From assembly GCA_016124945.1 (NCBI GenBank), contig WGMT01000042.1:1-64000 (forward strand): a stretch of 64,000 bases of DNA, written 5' to 3'. Source of the stretch: a bacterium (GTDB lineage: Bacteria; Chloroflexota; Anaerolineae; Caldilineales; Caldilineaceae). Below the pieces are notes generated by a model that saw nothing but the letters and a program-made list of their open reading frames with translations, was not told the origin of the DNA and did no database searches. The position numbers and the translations under genes were made by a program. Shown piece by piece: positions 40,106 through 48,488 of this stretch; position 1 is the stretch's first letter; each line of letters begins with the position of its first letter.

Positions 40106-41275
40106 ATGTCGCTTGACCAGTTTTCGATTATTGAATCAACGCTGCGTGAAGGTGAACAGTTTGCCAACGCCTTTTTCAGCAGCGATCAGAAGGTTGAGAT
40201 CGCCCAGTTGCTCGACGCATTCGGCGTGGAATACCTGGAACTGACCTCTCCGGCGGCCAGCCCCCAAAGCCGCGCCGACTGTGAACGCATTGCCCGCCTC
40301 GGCCTCAAAGCCAAGATCCTCACCCACACCCGCTGCCACATGGACGATGCCAAACTGGCCATCGACACCGGCGTCGACGGGCTGGATGTCCTCTTCGGCA
40401 CCAGCAGTTTCTTGCGCGAGTTCTCTCACGGCAAGAGCATCCCACAAATTATCGAAGAAGCGATTGTTGTGGTCGAATACATCAAAGCACAAGGGCTCGA
40501 AGTGCGCTTCTCCAGCGAAGACAGCTTCCGCAGCGATCTGGTGGATCTGCTCACTGTCTACCGCGCCGTGGATCAGACAGGCGTCAACCGCGTCGGCGTG
40601 GCCGACACCGTGGGCGTGGCCAACCCGCGCCAGGTCTATGATCTCGTGCGCACGCTGCGTGGCGTCGTCCGCTGTGACATTGAATTTCACGGCCACAACG
40701 ACACCGGCTGCGCCATTGCCAATTCCTTCTGCGCCCTGGAAGCAGGCGCTACCCACATCGACACATCCGTGCTGGGCATCGGCGAACGCAACGGCATCAC
40801 CCCGTTGGGCGGTTTCGTGGCGCGCATGTACGCTCACAATCCCGAAGCCGTGCGCCAGAAATACAACCTGCCCATGCTGCGCGAGGTGGAAAATTATGTT
40901 GCCGGCCTCGTCAGCGTGGACGTACCCTTCAACAATTACATCACCGGCTACACCGCCTTCACCCACAAAGCCGGCATCCACGCCAAGGCGATCCTCAACA
41001 ACCCCAGCACTTATGAGATCCTCGACCCGGCGGACTTCGGCCTCAGTCGCTATCTGCACATTGCCCACCGCCTCACCGGTTGGAATGCCATCAAACAGCG
41101 CGCCGAGCAACTTCAACTCGTCATCTCCGACGAAGCGATTAAGGAAGCCACCAGCCGCATCAAAGCATTGGCGGATCAACGCTCCCTTAGCCTAGACGAT
41201 GTGGACGTCCTCTTGCGTGAGTACCACTCGGCGGCAGTCAATGATGACGAAGTTGTCCACATGCATGGAGATTGA
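40106..41275 (+). CDS. lysS: Homocitrate synthase
   Basis: A 389-residue Claisen-condensing enzyme joining acetyl-CoA and 2-oxoglutarate to homocitrate, the first step of the alpha-aminoadipate lysine route. It shows the HMGL-like TIM barrel: IIESTLREGEQF at the metal/substrate site, RFSSEDSFRSD, FHGHNDTGCAIAN with metal-binding histidines, SVLGIGERNGITPLGG, and YTAFTHKAGIHAKAI. The His in the segment HTRCH after KILTHTR is the usual lysine-sensitive homocitrate synthase feature. TGGAGGCC sets the ATG. It heads the cluster and is placed behind the attenuator. Confidence 0.95.
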   Translation: MSLDQFSIIESTLREGEQFANAFFSSDQKVEIAQLLDAFGVEYLELTSPAASPQSRADCERIARLGLKAKILTHTRCHMDDAKLAIDTGVDGLDVLFGTSSFLREFSHGKSIPQIIEEAIVVVEYIKAQGLEVRFSSEDSFRSDLVDLLTVYRAVDQTGVNRVGVADTVGVANPRQVYDLVRTLRGVVRCDIEFHGHNDTGCAIANSFCALEAGATHIDTSVLGIGERNGITPLGGFVARMYAHNPEAVRQKYNLPMLREVENYVAGLVSVDVPFNNYITGYTAFTHKAGIHAKAILNNPSTYEILDPADFGLSRYLHIAHRLTGWNAIKQRAEQLQLVISDEAIKEATSRIKALADQRSLSLDDVDVLLREYHSAAVNDDEVVHMHGD

Positions 41276-41283
41276 GAACATAC

Positions 41284-41886
41284 ATGACACCCAATCAGCC
41301 ACTCAACCCGATCTTCGCCGCTGCGCCAGATCCCGTCGCGTGGACCACCCGCACCACCCGCACTGCGTTCGGGAACAGGTGGCTGGCAGTGGAGATCGAC
41401 GACGTGGTGCTGCCCAATGGCCACGAGTACGAGTACACCCGTCTCGTGCCGCGTGCGCCCGGCGTGGGCGTCATCGGATTGAACGAGGACGGGCTCATCC
41501 TGCTTGAACGCGAGTACCGACACGGCGTGGGCGAGGTGATCTGGCAGATCCCCGGCGGGCTGGCCGATCCGAACGAAGATCTGCGCACCGCCGGACTGCG
41601 CGAACTGGCCGAAGAGACCGGCTACACCCCCGCCAAGGTGACCGACGAAACCGTCCACTACCTGGGCAGCGTATGGGACAATCCCGCCTTCGGCCCCACC
41701 GTCAGCCACATCTACGCAGCCTGGGGGCTTGTTCCCACCGGCAAGATCCGTCGCGACGACGAAGAGTTCGTCACCTTGCACTGGGTATCACCGAACTGGC
41801 TCAAAGAAGCGATCCGCAGCGGCGAAATCCGAGATCGTGTGGTAATCGCCGCTGTGGCACAGTTGATGATAAGCGGATGGATCTAG
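41284..41886 (+). CDS. NUDIX hydrolase
   Basis: A 200-residue NUDIX hydrolase resembling ADP-ribose pyrophosphatases. The NUDIX box GGLADPNEDLRTAGLRELAE continues into ETG and keeps the RE-x2-EE core. A C-terminal EFVTLHWVS strand is typical. It sits 8 nt after homocitrate synthase, so it is co-transcribed with lysine genes although no pathway role is known. Its last residues and stop precede a GACGACGG array. Confidence 0.88.
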   Translation: MTPNQPLNPIFAAAPDPVAWTTRTTRTAFGNRWLAVEIDDVVLPNGHEYEYTRLVPRAPGVGVIGLNEDGLILLEREYRHGVGEVIWQIPGGLADPNEDLRTAGLRELAEETGYTPAKVTDETVHYLGSVWDNPAFGPTVSHIYAAWGLVPTGKIRRDDEEFVTLHWVSPNWLKEAIRSGEIRDRVVIAAVAQLMISGWI

Positions 41887-41935
41887 ACGACGGACGACGG
41901 ACGACCGACGACGGACGACGGACGACCGACGACAT
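41886..41935. repeat. Heptad array, GACGACGG/GACGACCG type
   Basis: Six to seven direct copies in the gap between the NUDIX gene and the homoaconitase large subunit gene, starting at the NUDIX stop. Confidence 0.9.
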
Positions 41936-42007
41936 CGCCAGCATGAGTAAGTTGAAAACGACGAAAACACTATCTCCCAGACTTTTGGGAACGCAATAGG
42001 AACTCAC

Positions 42008-43435
42008 ATGGCGGCAAGCACCCAATCACCAATCACCAATCACCAATCACCAATGTCTTTTGCCCAGAAGGCCATTGCCCGCGCCGCCGGCCTCGACCAC
42101 GTGGAAGTCGGCCAGGTGGTGGACGTGCGGCCAGATGTGGTGTTGAGCCACGACAACACCGCCGCCATCCGCCAGATCTGGCTGGAATTTGGACAGGATC
42201 GGGTGGTGATCCCCGAACGGCTGGCGATTACACTTGATCACGCCGTCCCTGCGCCGACGACGAAACACGCGCAGAACCACGCCGAGATCCGCAAGTTTGT
42301 GGCGGAACAGGGGATCCGCCACTTCTTCGAGGTGGGCCGCGGCATCTGTCATCAGGTCCTGAGCGAAGAGGCCATCGTCCTACCAGGACAGTTGATCCTG
42401 GGGGCAGATTCGCACACGCCCCACTTCGGCTGGCTGGGCGCATTTGGCGCAGGGATCGGGCGCAGCGAAGTGGCGGCGTTATGGGCCACTGGCGAACTCT
42501 GGCTACGTGTGCCTGAATCGATGAAAATCGTCCTCGAAGGCGATCTGCCACCCGGCGTCACCGCCAAGGACTTCGCCCTGCGCATCATCGGCGACCTGGG
42601 CGCAGACGGCGGCCTGTATGCCTCTGTTGAGTTCAGCGGATCGGGAATCGAACGGCTCTCGCTAGAATCGCGCATGGTCCTCCCCAACATGATGGCCGAG
42701 TTTGGTGCGAAGACGGCGTATATCGCGCCGGATGAGAAGACGTTTGCATATTTGGCGGAGCGATTGGCAAGCCGAGACAGAGACGACAGACGACAGACGA
42801 CGGACGACACGAAGGGCATGTTGTCGTCATCTGCGGGCGTTTGCCCTTCAAATGCACCAACAGACTCGACGTTCGTCAATCGTCAATCGTCAATCGTCGT
42901 TCAAGCAATCTTCCCCGATCCAGACGCCGTCTACGCCGCAACACACGTGTACAACGCCGCCGATCTGGAGCCATACGTGGCCTGTCCTCATTCGGTGGAC
43001 AACGTGGTGCCTGTCTCCGCTCTGGCAGGGACGCGGGTACAACAGGCATTCATCGGCACCTGCACGAATGGACGTCTGGAGGATCTCGCCGCCGCGGCAG
43101 CGGTGTTACAGGGTCAACGCGTTGCAGCGGGGACACGCCTGCTTGTGATCCCAGCGTCGAGCTTGGTGCTGCAAGAGGCGCTACGCCTTGGCTACATTCA
43201 GACCTTCATCGAAGCGGGCGCAGTGGTGGGTGTCCCCGGCTGTGGGCCGTGTATGGGCAACCACATGGGCATCCCCGCGCCGGGCGAAGTGACCATCTCC
43301 AGTGCCAACCGCAACTTCCAAGGCCGCATGGGCACACGCGACGCCGAAATCTACCTGAGCAACCCGGCGGTGGTGGCGGCAAGCGCGATCGCGGGGGTGA
43401 TTGTGGAACCGAGGGGAGTAGTGCGTAGTGCGTAG
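42008..43435 (+). CDS. lysT: Homoaconitase large subunit (3-isopropylmalate dehydratase-like)
   Basis: A 475-residue aconitase-superfamily large subunit converting homocitrate to homoisocitrate with LysU. It has SHDNTAAIRQIW, LGADSHTPHFGWLGAFGAG, and the 4Fe-4S cysteines Cys352 (GTCTNGR), Cys412 and Cys415 (GCGPCMG). The start at 42008 has an AGGAAC ribosome-binding site; this makes residues 5-15 (TQSPITNHQSP) products of a CAATCAC heptad tract. The alternative Met at 42053 has only repeat upstream. Residues about 257-299 are an insertion encoded by a repeat element and absent from relatives as I know them. The last residues VVRSA are again repeat-encoded. The Fe-S and active-site motifs are intact, so it is probably functional. 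Confidence 0.92.
   Translation: MAASTQSPITNHQSPMSFAQKAIARAAGLDHVEVGQVVDVRPDVVLSHDNTAAIRQIWLEFGQDRVVIPERLAITLDHAVPAPTTKHAQNHAEIRKFVAEQGIRHFFEVGRGICHQVLSEEAIVLPGQLILGADSHTPHFGWLGAFGAGIGRSEVAALWATGELWLRVPESMKIVLEGDLPPGVTAKDFALRIIGDLGADGGLYASVEFSGSGIERLSLESRMVLPNMMAEFGAKTAYIAPDEKTFAYLAERLASRDRDDRRQTTDDTKGMLSSSAGVCPSNAPTDSTFVNRQSSIVVQAIFPDPDAVYAATHVYNAADLEPYVACPHSVDNVVPVSALAGTRVQQAFIGTCTNGRLEDLAAAAAVLQGQRVAAGTRLLVIPASSLVLQEALRLGYIQTFIEAGAVVGVPGCGPCMGNHMGIPAPGEVTISSANRNFQGRMGTRDAEIYLSNPAVVAASAIAGVIVEPRGVVRSA
42020..42053. repeat. CAATCAC heptad array at the lysT start
   Basis: Four to five copies of ACCAATC between the ATG at 42008 and the Met codon at 42053. They are translated in the preferred reading. 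Confidence 0.9.
42777..42902. repeat. Repeat element inserted in frame inside lysT
   Basis: A GACGACAGACGACAG array (42781-42812), a core holding the inverted pair GAAGGGCA / TGCCCTTC, then a GTCAATC array (42874-42897). The block is about 126 nt, a multiple of three, and is open through its length. Confidence 0.85.
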
Positions 43436-43538
43436 TGCGTGTAGACGATGCTGAGTTTCTGTTTGGGGTATGGCCATACACAAGCCAGTATAATTGTAGC
43501 GACCACAAACTCAACGGACTACGCACTACGCACTATCC
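43418..43538. repeat. Inverted GTAGTGC arrays between lysT and lysU
   Basis: Left arm 43418-43440 (three GTAGTGC) and right arm 43516-43538 (GGACTACGCACTACGCACTATCC) enclose a core of 75 nt that has its own inverted ends (GAGTTTCTG / CACAAACTC). The left arm encodes the end of lysT. Confidence 0.9.
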
Positions 43539-43584
43539 AACACAAAATCCGTTCCAAATAACGAAACAACAAGGACTCTCAATC

Positions 43585-44079
43585 ATGTCCACCGGCCGCG
43601 CATGGAAGTACGGCGACAATGTAAATACCGATGTGATTTTCCCGGGCAAGTATACGTACACGGCGAGTGGACGGGAGGAGATTGCCCGCCATGCGCTGGA
43701 AGATCTGGATCGGGCTTTTGTGCAGGGCGTCCGTCCTGGTGATGTGATTGTGGCGGGGCGCAATTGGGGCTGTGGATCGAGTCGCGAACAGGCGGCGACC
43801 TGTCTTGTCTACAATGGGGTGTACGCCGTCATCGCCGAAAGCTTCAGCCGCATCTTCTACCGCAACGCCATCAACAACGGGCTGCTGGCCATCACCTGCC
43901 CGGCAGCGGTGCAAGCGATCCAGCATGGCGACGAGGTGACCGTCGATCTGGCAACGCACACGATCCAGTGCAGCGCTGGGAGATTCAGCTTCCCCGCCAT
44001 GACCGGTAGCGTACGCCAGATTGTGGAAGCAGGCGGGCTGATCGAGATGGTGAAACAACGATTGGCGCAGGCAGGATAA
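43585..44079 (+). CDS. lysU: Homoaconitase small subunit
   Basis: A 164-residue swivel-domain partner of LysT. Family motifs GDNVNTDVIFPGKY and AGRNWGCGSSREQA (substrate-recognition loop), followed by FSRIFYRNAINNGL, match LeuD/LysU proteins. The Met at 43585 after AAGGACTCTC is chosen; 50 upstream codons lie in a repeat element. Homoaconitase of this split type needs both subunits. Confidence 0.93.
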   Translation: MSTGRAWKYGDNVNTDVIFPGKYTYTASGREEIARHALEDLDRAFVQGVRPGDVIVAGRNWGCGSSREQAATCLVYNGVYAVIAESFSRIFYRNAINNGLLAITCPAAVQAIQHGDEVTVDLATHTIQCSAGRFSFPAMTGSVRQIVEAGGLIEMVKQRLAQAG

Positions 44080-44084
44080 CGGTG

Positions 44085-44891
44085 ATGGCAGCAGAGGCGC
44101 AGCAGGCACATTTGGAGACGATCTTGGATTACTTCCACGCCAAAGCGCGGCAGCGCAGCGAGGTGATCGGCCTGTCGCCGCTGACGCTCTACCTGCACCT
44201 CACCAGCCATTTCAACGAAGACAGCGTCGCCCTGCCCGACGCGCCGGGCAACGAAGACGTGTCCGCCGTTCTGCCGCAGGTGAACGCCTACTTTGCCCAC
44301 CGTCGCCGCACGCCACGCATCCAGTTTGTAGACAGCCAATGCCCGTTGATGGAGGCGCAGTTGACCGAAAGCGGCTATACGCTTGACGAAAAGCTGCCGC
44401 TGTTGACCTGTACCCCAGCGCAACTACAGCCTCCCGCACGGCAAGCGCCGCTGGAATTGACAGTATTCACAGCCGAATCGGCTGAAGAATTACTGGTTGA
44501 AGGATGGCAACTCAACATCGAAGGATTTAACGGGCGCAGGCCCACCTCCTCTGTCGGCGATGCCAACCAGTTCCGCCAGATGCTCGGCACAGGGCGCGCC
44601 TACTCGGCCCATGTAGAAGGCGTCGGCGTCGGGGCGGGCATGTTTTACGAGCCAATCGGCGGTGTCGCCGAGATCGTCGGCATCACCACATTGCGTCCCT
44701 TTCGGCGCAGAGGCGTCGCTTCCACCTTGACGACAGCGATTACCACAGCCGCCTTCGACGCAGGTGCAGCAGTCGCCTTTCTGGTGGCTGCATCACCCGA
44801 AGCCGTCCGTGTCTACTTGCGGTTAGGCTACGAGTTTTACGGCCATTTGATTACCATGAGCTACCCATTGAAAGCGGACAGCCCATCTTGA
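44085..44891 (+). CDS. GNAT-family N-acetyltransferase
   Basis: A 268-residue protein with a C-terminal GNAT fold: GVAEIVGITTLRPFRRRGVAS carries the acetyl-CoA-binding R/Q-x2-G-x-G/A signature (RRRGVA), followed by AAFLVAASPEAVRVYLRLGYEFYG. The N-terminal half is less conserved and may be a degenerate second GNAT domain. It lies 5 nt after lysU and overlaps the next gene by 4 nt, so it is tightly embedded in the lysine operon. LysW-type lysine synthesis needs no acetylation, so its job is unclear. Confidence 0.8.
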   Translation: MAAEAQQAHLETILDYFHAKARQRSEVIGLSPLTLYLHLTSHFNEDSVALPDAPGNEDVSAVLPQVNAYFAHRRRTPRIQFVDSQCPLMEAQLTESGYTLDEKLPLLTCTPAQLQPPARQAPLELTVFTAESAEELLVEGWQLNIEGFNGRRPTSSVGDANQFRQMLGTGRAYSAHVEGVGVGAGMFYEPIGGVAEIVGITTLRPFRRRGVASTLTTAITTAAFDAGAAVAFLVAASPEAVRVYLRLGYEFYGHLITMSYPLKADSPS

Positions 44892-45919
44892 CGACATACC
44901 CTCGACCCTACCAGATTGCCCTCATCCCCGGCGACGGCGTTGGACGTGAGGTAGTGCCCGCAGCGCAGCGCATCCTCGAAGCAACGGGCATCGCCTTTGC
45001 CTTCACCGAACTGGACGCCGGCTGGGACTGTTTCCAACGCACCGGGACAGCGCTGCCCGCGGAGACGGTCAACGCGCTGAGAGGCTGTGACGGGGCCATT
45101 TTCGGTGCGGTCAGCTCGCCCAGCCACAAAGTACCCGGCTACAGCAGCCCGATTGTGGCGCTGCGCAAGGAACTCGATCTCTACGCCAACCTGCGTCCCA
45201 TTGTCTCCGCGCCGGTGACAGACAGCCGACCCGGTATTGACATACTCATTGCGCGCGAAAACACCGAATGTCTCTACGTCAAGCGCGAACGGCTGGAAGA
45301 CAACGGCAATACCGCCATCGCCGAGCGTGTGATCACGCGGGAGGCGTCTACGCGCATTGCCCGTATGGCGTTTGAAAGTGCAAGGCAAAAGGCAAAAGGC
45401 AAAAGGCAAAAAGGGTTGGTTACCATCGTCCATAAAGCCAACGTGCTTTCCGTAAGCGATGGGCTTTTCCGCGAGGCGGCGCTGGCGGTCGCGCAGGAAT
45501 TCCCGGATGTCGGCGTCGAAGAACAGTTGGTGGATTCAATGTTGTACCGCATGATCCGCGAACCGAAGCGCTATGACGTGGTCGTCGCGCCCAATCTCTA
45601 CGGCGACCTGCTGAGCGACGCCGCAGCAGCACTCGTAGGCGGGCTAGGATTGGCACCCAGCGCCAATGTGGGCGATACTTTTGTGTTGGTTGAACCTGTC
45701 CACGGCAGCGCGCCCGACATCGCTGGGCAGGGGATCGCCAACCCGATTGCCACGATCCTGGCAGCGGCGCTCTTGTTGCGTCACCTAAGCGAAGAGGACG
45801 CCGCCCAACGCATCGAAAATGCTGTCGAACACGTCTTGCGTCATGGGCCGCGCACACCCGATTTGAGCGGAACGGCGACCACAGAGGACGTGACGGCGGC
45901 GGTAATTCAAGAAATATAG
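44888..45919 (+). CDS. Homoisocitrate dehydrogenase (isocitrate/isopropylmalate dehydrogenase family)
   Basis: A 343-residue beta-decarboxylating dehydrogenase making 2-oxoadipate from homoisocitrate. Motifs: IPGDGVGREVVPA, LRKELDLYANLRPI, IARENTECLYVKRE, HKANVLSVSDGLF, PNLYGDLLSDAAAALVGGLG and EPVHGSAPDIAGQGIANP. The ENTECLYVKRER loop, with basic residues instead of the isopropylmalate dehydrogenase signature, and the operon context favour homoisocitrate. The TTG start overlaps the GNAT stop (TTGA). Residues about 165-175, QKAKGKRQKG, are encoded by GCAAAAG heptads and form a basic insertion in the loop before the conserved VHKANVL. Confidence 0.9.
   Translation: MTTYPRPYQIALIPGDGVGREVVPAAQRILEATGIAFAFTELDAGWDCFQRTGTALPAETVNALRGCDGAIFGAVSSPSHKVPGYSSPIVALRKELDLYANLRPIVSAPVTDSRPGIDILIARENTECLYVKRERLEDNGNTAIAERVITREASTRIARMAFESARQKAKGKRQKGLVTIVHKANVLSVSDGLFREAALAVAQEFPDVGVEEQLVDSMLYRMIREPKRYDVVVAPNLYGDLLSDAAAALVGGLGLAPSANVGDTFVLVEPVHGSAPDIAGQGIANPIATILAAALLLRHLSEEDAAQRIENAVEHVLRHGPRTPDLSGTATTEDVTAAVIQEI
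45380..45414. repeat. GCAAAAG heptads inside the homoisocitrate dehydrogenase gene
   Basis: Four near-perfect copies, translated as part of a charged loop. The same repeat is non-coding at 3195-3228. Confidence 0.9.
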
Positions 45920-45934
45920 ATTGGCGATTCAGGG

Positions 45935-46013
45935 ATTGGGTAATTAGGAGATTTCAGATCGTCAACAGGATCTGAAATCTCCTAATCGCCCAATCGCCTA
46001 ATCCCTTGTCAAA
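45935..46013. repeat. GATTTCAGATC-family hairpin with heptads
   Basis: 45943-45960 and 45969-45986 are perfect 18-bp inverted repeats with an 8-nt loop, followed by CCTAATCGCCCAATCGCCTAATCCC. It lies between the homoisocitrate dehydrogenase gene and lysW. Confidence 0.9.
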
Positions 46014-46062
46014 TAAGAACTCTGTACAGAACAACTCACTACACCAAACGAGGAGACCCAAC

Positions 46063-46248
46063 ATGGCCTTACAAACCATTTCCGCCACCGCGGAATGCCC
46101 CGAATGCTTCGCCGACGTTGCACTGGTCGACGTCATGCAGCACGAGATTGTTCAGTGCCCTGAGTGCGGCGCGGATCTGGAAGTTGTCAGCATCGAGCCG
46201 GTACTGTTGGAACTCGCGCCCGAAGAAGAAGAGGATTGGGGAGAGTAG
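46063..46248 (+). CDS. lysW: Amino-group carrier protein LysW
   Basis: A 61-residue carrier protein. The C-terminal EDWGE is the LysW signature; the alpha-amino group of aminoadipate is linked to the side chain of the last Glu, protecting it through the later steps. Two cysteine pairs, CPECFAD and CPECGAD, bind zinc, and the acidic C-terminal part (ELAPEEEEDWGE) gives the electrostatic docking surface for LysX, LysY, LysZ and LysJ. ACGAGGAGACCC sets the start at 46063. Confidence 0.97.
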   Translation: MALQTISATAECPECFADVALVDVMQHEIVQCPECGADLEVVSIEPVLLELAPEEEEDWGE

Positions 46249-46250
46249 GG

Positions 46251-46357
46251 ATTGGTGATTAGTGATTGGTGATTGGGTTTTGTCGGCGGAATTGGTTCTA
46301 ATTGACAAACCTGTTTGTTAGACAAGACCCAATCACCAATCACTAATCACCAATCAC
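46251..46357. repeat. Inverted heptad arrays (ATTGGTG/CAATCACC)
   Basis: Left arm 46251-46278 and right arm 46327-46357 are inverted copies around a core of about 50 nt, in the lysW-lysX gap. Confidence 0.9.
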
Positions 46358-46377
46358 CTCCCCAAAGGAGACCCCAC

Positions 46378-47319
46378 ATGACAACAAAAGTCGGTATTCT
46401 CTACAGCCGCGTGCGCGCCGAAGAAAAACTTCTCTTCGAGGCGTTTGAAAAGCGGAACGTCGATCTGACCTTGATCGACGATGGCAAGCTGATCTTCGAC
46501 ATTGCCAACGGCGACAAATACGCGGCGCAGTACGATGACTTCGACGTGATCATGGAGCGTTGTATCAGCCACGGGCGCGCGCTCTACAGTTTACGCATCC
46601 TCAACGACCGCGGCGTGAAGACAGTAAACACGGCGCGCGTGGCCGATATCTGCGGCAACAAGTTGCAGACAACAAGCGCCCTGGCCGCGGCAGGCATTCC
46701 GTCCCCGCGTACGCTGGTAGCTTTCACGGCCGAGAGCGCGCTGGAAGCCATCGAAGAACTGGGCTACCCCGTCGTGCTCAAGCCCGCCGTCGGCTCGTGG
46801 GGACGCTTGCTGAGCAAGATCAACGACCGCGAGTCTGCCGAGGCGATCCTGGAGCACAAAGAAGTGTTGGGCACCTACCACCACTCGATCCACTACATCC
46901 AGGAATACATCGCCAAGCCCATGCGCGACATCCGCGCCTTCGTGGTCGGCAACGAGACAATCTGCGCCATCTACCGCACCTCGCCCCATTGGATCACCAA
47001 CACGGCGCGCGGTGGTAAGGCCACCGTCTGCGAAGTGACACCCGATCTCAACGATCTGTGTGTCCGCGCCGCGCAGGCTTGCGGTGGCGGTGTCGTCGCT
47101 ATCGACGTGCTCGAAGATCCTGAACGCGGGCTGCTGATCAACGAAGTCAACTACACCATGGAATTCCGCAACAGCGTCATGCCCACCGGCGTGGACATCC
47201 CCGGGCGCATGGCCGACTTTGCCCTGCGCGTCGCCTACGAAGGCTGGGATGCTGCCAACGGCTGGGAAAGCGGGCAGGATCGTCCTGTAAGCCGGGTGAC
47301 GTTGGTGGGAGAAGATTAG
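46378..47319 (+). CDS. lysX: LysW-alpha-aminoadipate ligase LysX
   Basis: A 313-residue ATP-grasp ligase of RimK type that joins 2-aminoadipate to the C-terminal Glu of LysW. Typical segments: ILYSRVRAEEKLLFEAFEKR, TTSALAAAGIPSPRTLVAF, YPVVLKPAVGSWGRLLSKIN, the ATP-grasp end VVAIDVLEDPERGLLINEVN and NYTMEFRNSV. AAAGGAGACC precedes the ATG at 46378. The next gene is lysY. Confidence 0.95.
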   Translation: MTTKVGILYSRVRAEEKLLFEAFEKRNVDLTLIDDGKLIFDIANGDKYAAQYDDFDVIMERCISHGRALYSLRILNDRGVKTVNTARVADICGNKLQTTSALAAAGIPSPRTLVAFTAESALEAIEELGYPVVLKPAVGSWGRLLSKINDRESAEAILEHKEVLGTYHHSIHYIQEYIAKPMRDIRAFVVGNETICAIYRTSPHWITNTARGGKATVCEVTPDLNDLCVRAAQACGGGVVAIDVLEDPERGLLINEVNYTMEFRNSVMPTGVDIPGRMADFALRVAYEGWDAANGWESGQDRPVSRVTLVGED

Positions 47320-47381
47320 TGCGTAGTTCGTAGTGCGTAGCCAGAGGGCACCTCGGAGACAGACTACGCACTACGCACTAT
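47317..47381. repeat. Inverted GTAGTGC arrays between lysX and lysY
   Basis: Left arm 47317-47340 and right arm 47362-47381 around a 21-nt core, the shortest core in this repeat family here. The left arm covers the lysX stop. Confidence 0.9.
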
Positions 47382-47419
47382 CGCTTCACGCACAACAACC
47401 CAATGAAACGACCAACACC

Positions 47420-48475
47420 ATGACAGAAAAAACTTCCGTTTCCATCCTCGGCGCGTCTGGTTACGCGGGCGGGGAACTGCTGCGACTGCTACTGGATCAC
47501 CCGAATGTGACGGTGCAACAGGTGACAAGCGAACGCAATGCCGGTTCGTTTGTCCACTTCACCCACCCCAACCTGCGTGGACGGACAAAGCTGCAATTCG
47601 TCAGCGCTGCAGATCTGGAACTGTGCGACGTCCTCGTGACGGGTTTGCCTCACGGCAGTGCCATGCAGCGCATTGACGATTTTGTAGCGCTGGCCCCACG
47701 CATCGTAGACATGAGCGCCGACTTCCGCCTGCGCGACGCCGAAGATTATGTCACCTGGTATAGCAAGCCGCACGAAAACCCGACGTGGCTGGAAAAGTTC
47801 GTCTACGGGTTGCCGGAGCTGCACCGCGACGAGATCCGCACAACGTCCTATGTGAGTGGGGTGGGCTGCAACGCCACCGCCACCAACCTGGCGATCTGGC
47901 CGCTCTTCGTCGAAGGGCTGGTAGACGACAGCCGCGGTGTCATCTGTGAGCTGAAGGTGGGCAGCAGTGAGGGCGGCAACAAATCGGGCGACTCGACGCA
48001 CCACCCCGAGCGCTCCGGCGTCATGCGCAGCTTTGCACCCACCGGTCACCGCCACACCGCCGAAGTGCTCCAGGCCATCCGCCGCACGGGCAGCACGGCA
48101 GAAGTGCATTTGAGCGCCACCGCTGTGGACAACGTGCGCGGCGTCCTGGCGACGGCGCATCTCTTCGTCAAGCCGGGCGTCACCGAAAAGGATCTCTGGC
48201 GCGCCTACCGCCGCACCTACAAAGACGAACCGTTCGTGCGCATCGTCAAAGAGAAGACTGGCATCTACCGCTATCCCGAACCCAAGATCCTGTCGGGCAG
48301 CAACTACGCCGACGTGGGTTTTGAACTCGACGAGAAGACCGGTCGCGTCGTCGCCATCTCGGCCATCGACAACCTCATGAAAGGCGCAGCCGGCAGCGCG
48401 CTGCAATGCCTCAACCTGATGATGGGATGGGATGAAACGATGGGGTTGGGTTTCCCAGGGCTGCATCCGATCTAA
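47420..48475 (+). CDS. lysY: LysW-aminoadipate semialdehyde-forming reductase LysY
   Basis: A 351-residue ArgC-like NADPH-dependent reductase acting on LysW-bound aminoadipyl phosphate. Motifs: VSILGASGYAGGELLRLLLDHP, DVLVTGLPHGSAM, VDMSADFRLRD, the catalytic Cys in YVSGVGCNATATNLAIWPL, and GNRHTAEV-type GHRHTAEVLQA. The length fits LysY/ArgC. The start at 47420 is the first Met after a repeat element; only a weak ribosome-binding site is visible. Confidence 0.94.
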   Translation: MTEKTSVSILGASGYAGGELLRLLLDHPNVTVQQVTSERNAGSFVHFTHPNLRGRTKLQFVSAADLELCDVLVTGLPHGSAMQRIDDFVALAPRIVDMSADFRLRDAEDYVTWYSKPHENPTWLEKFVYGLPELHRDEIRTTSYVSGVGCNATATNLAIWPLFVEGLVDDSRGVICELKVGSSEGGNKSGDSTHHPERSGVMRSFAPTGHRHTAEVLQAIRRTGSTAEVHLSATAVDNVRGVLATAHLFVKPGVTEKDLWRAYRRTYKDEPFVRIVKEKTGIYRYPEPKILSGSNYADVGFELDEKTGRVVAISAIDNLMKGAAGSALQCLNLMMGWDETMGLGFPGLHPI

Positions 48476-48488
48476 AAGGTGCTTGCAC

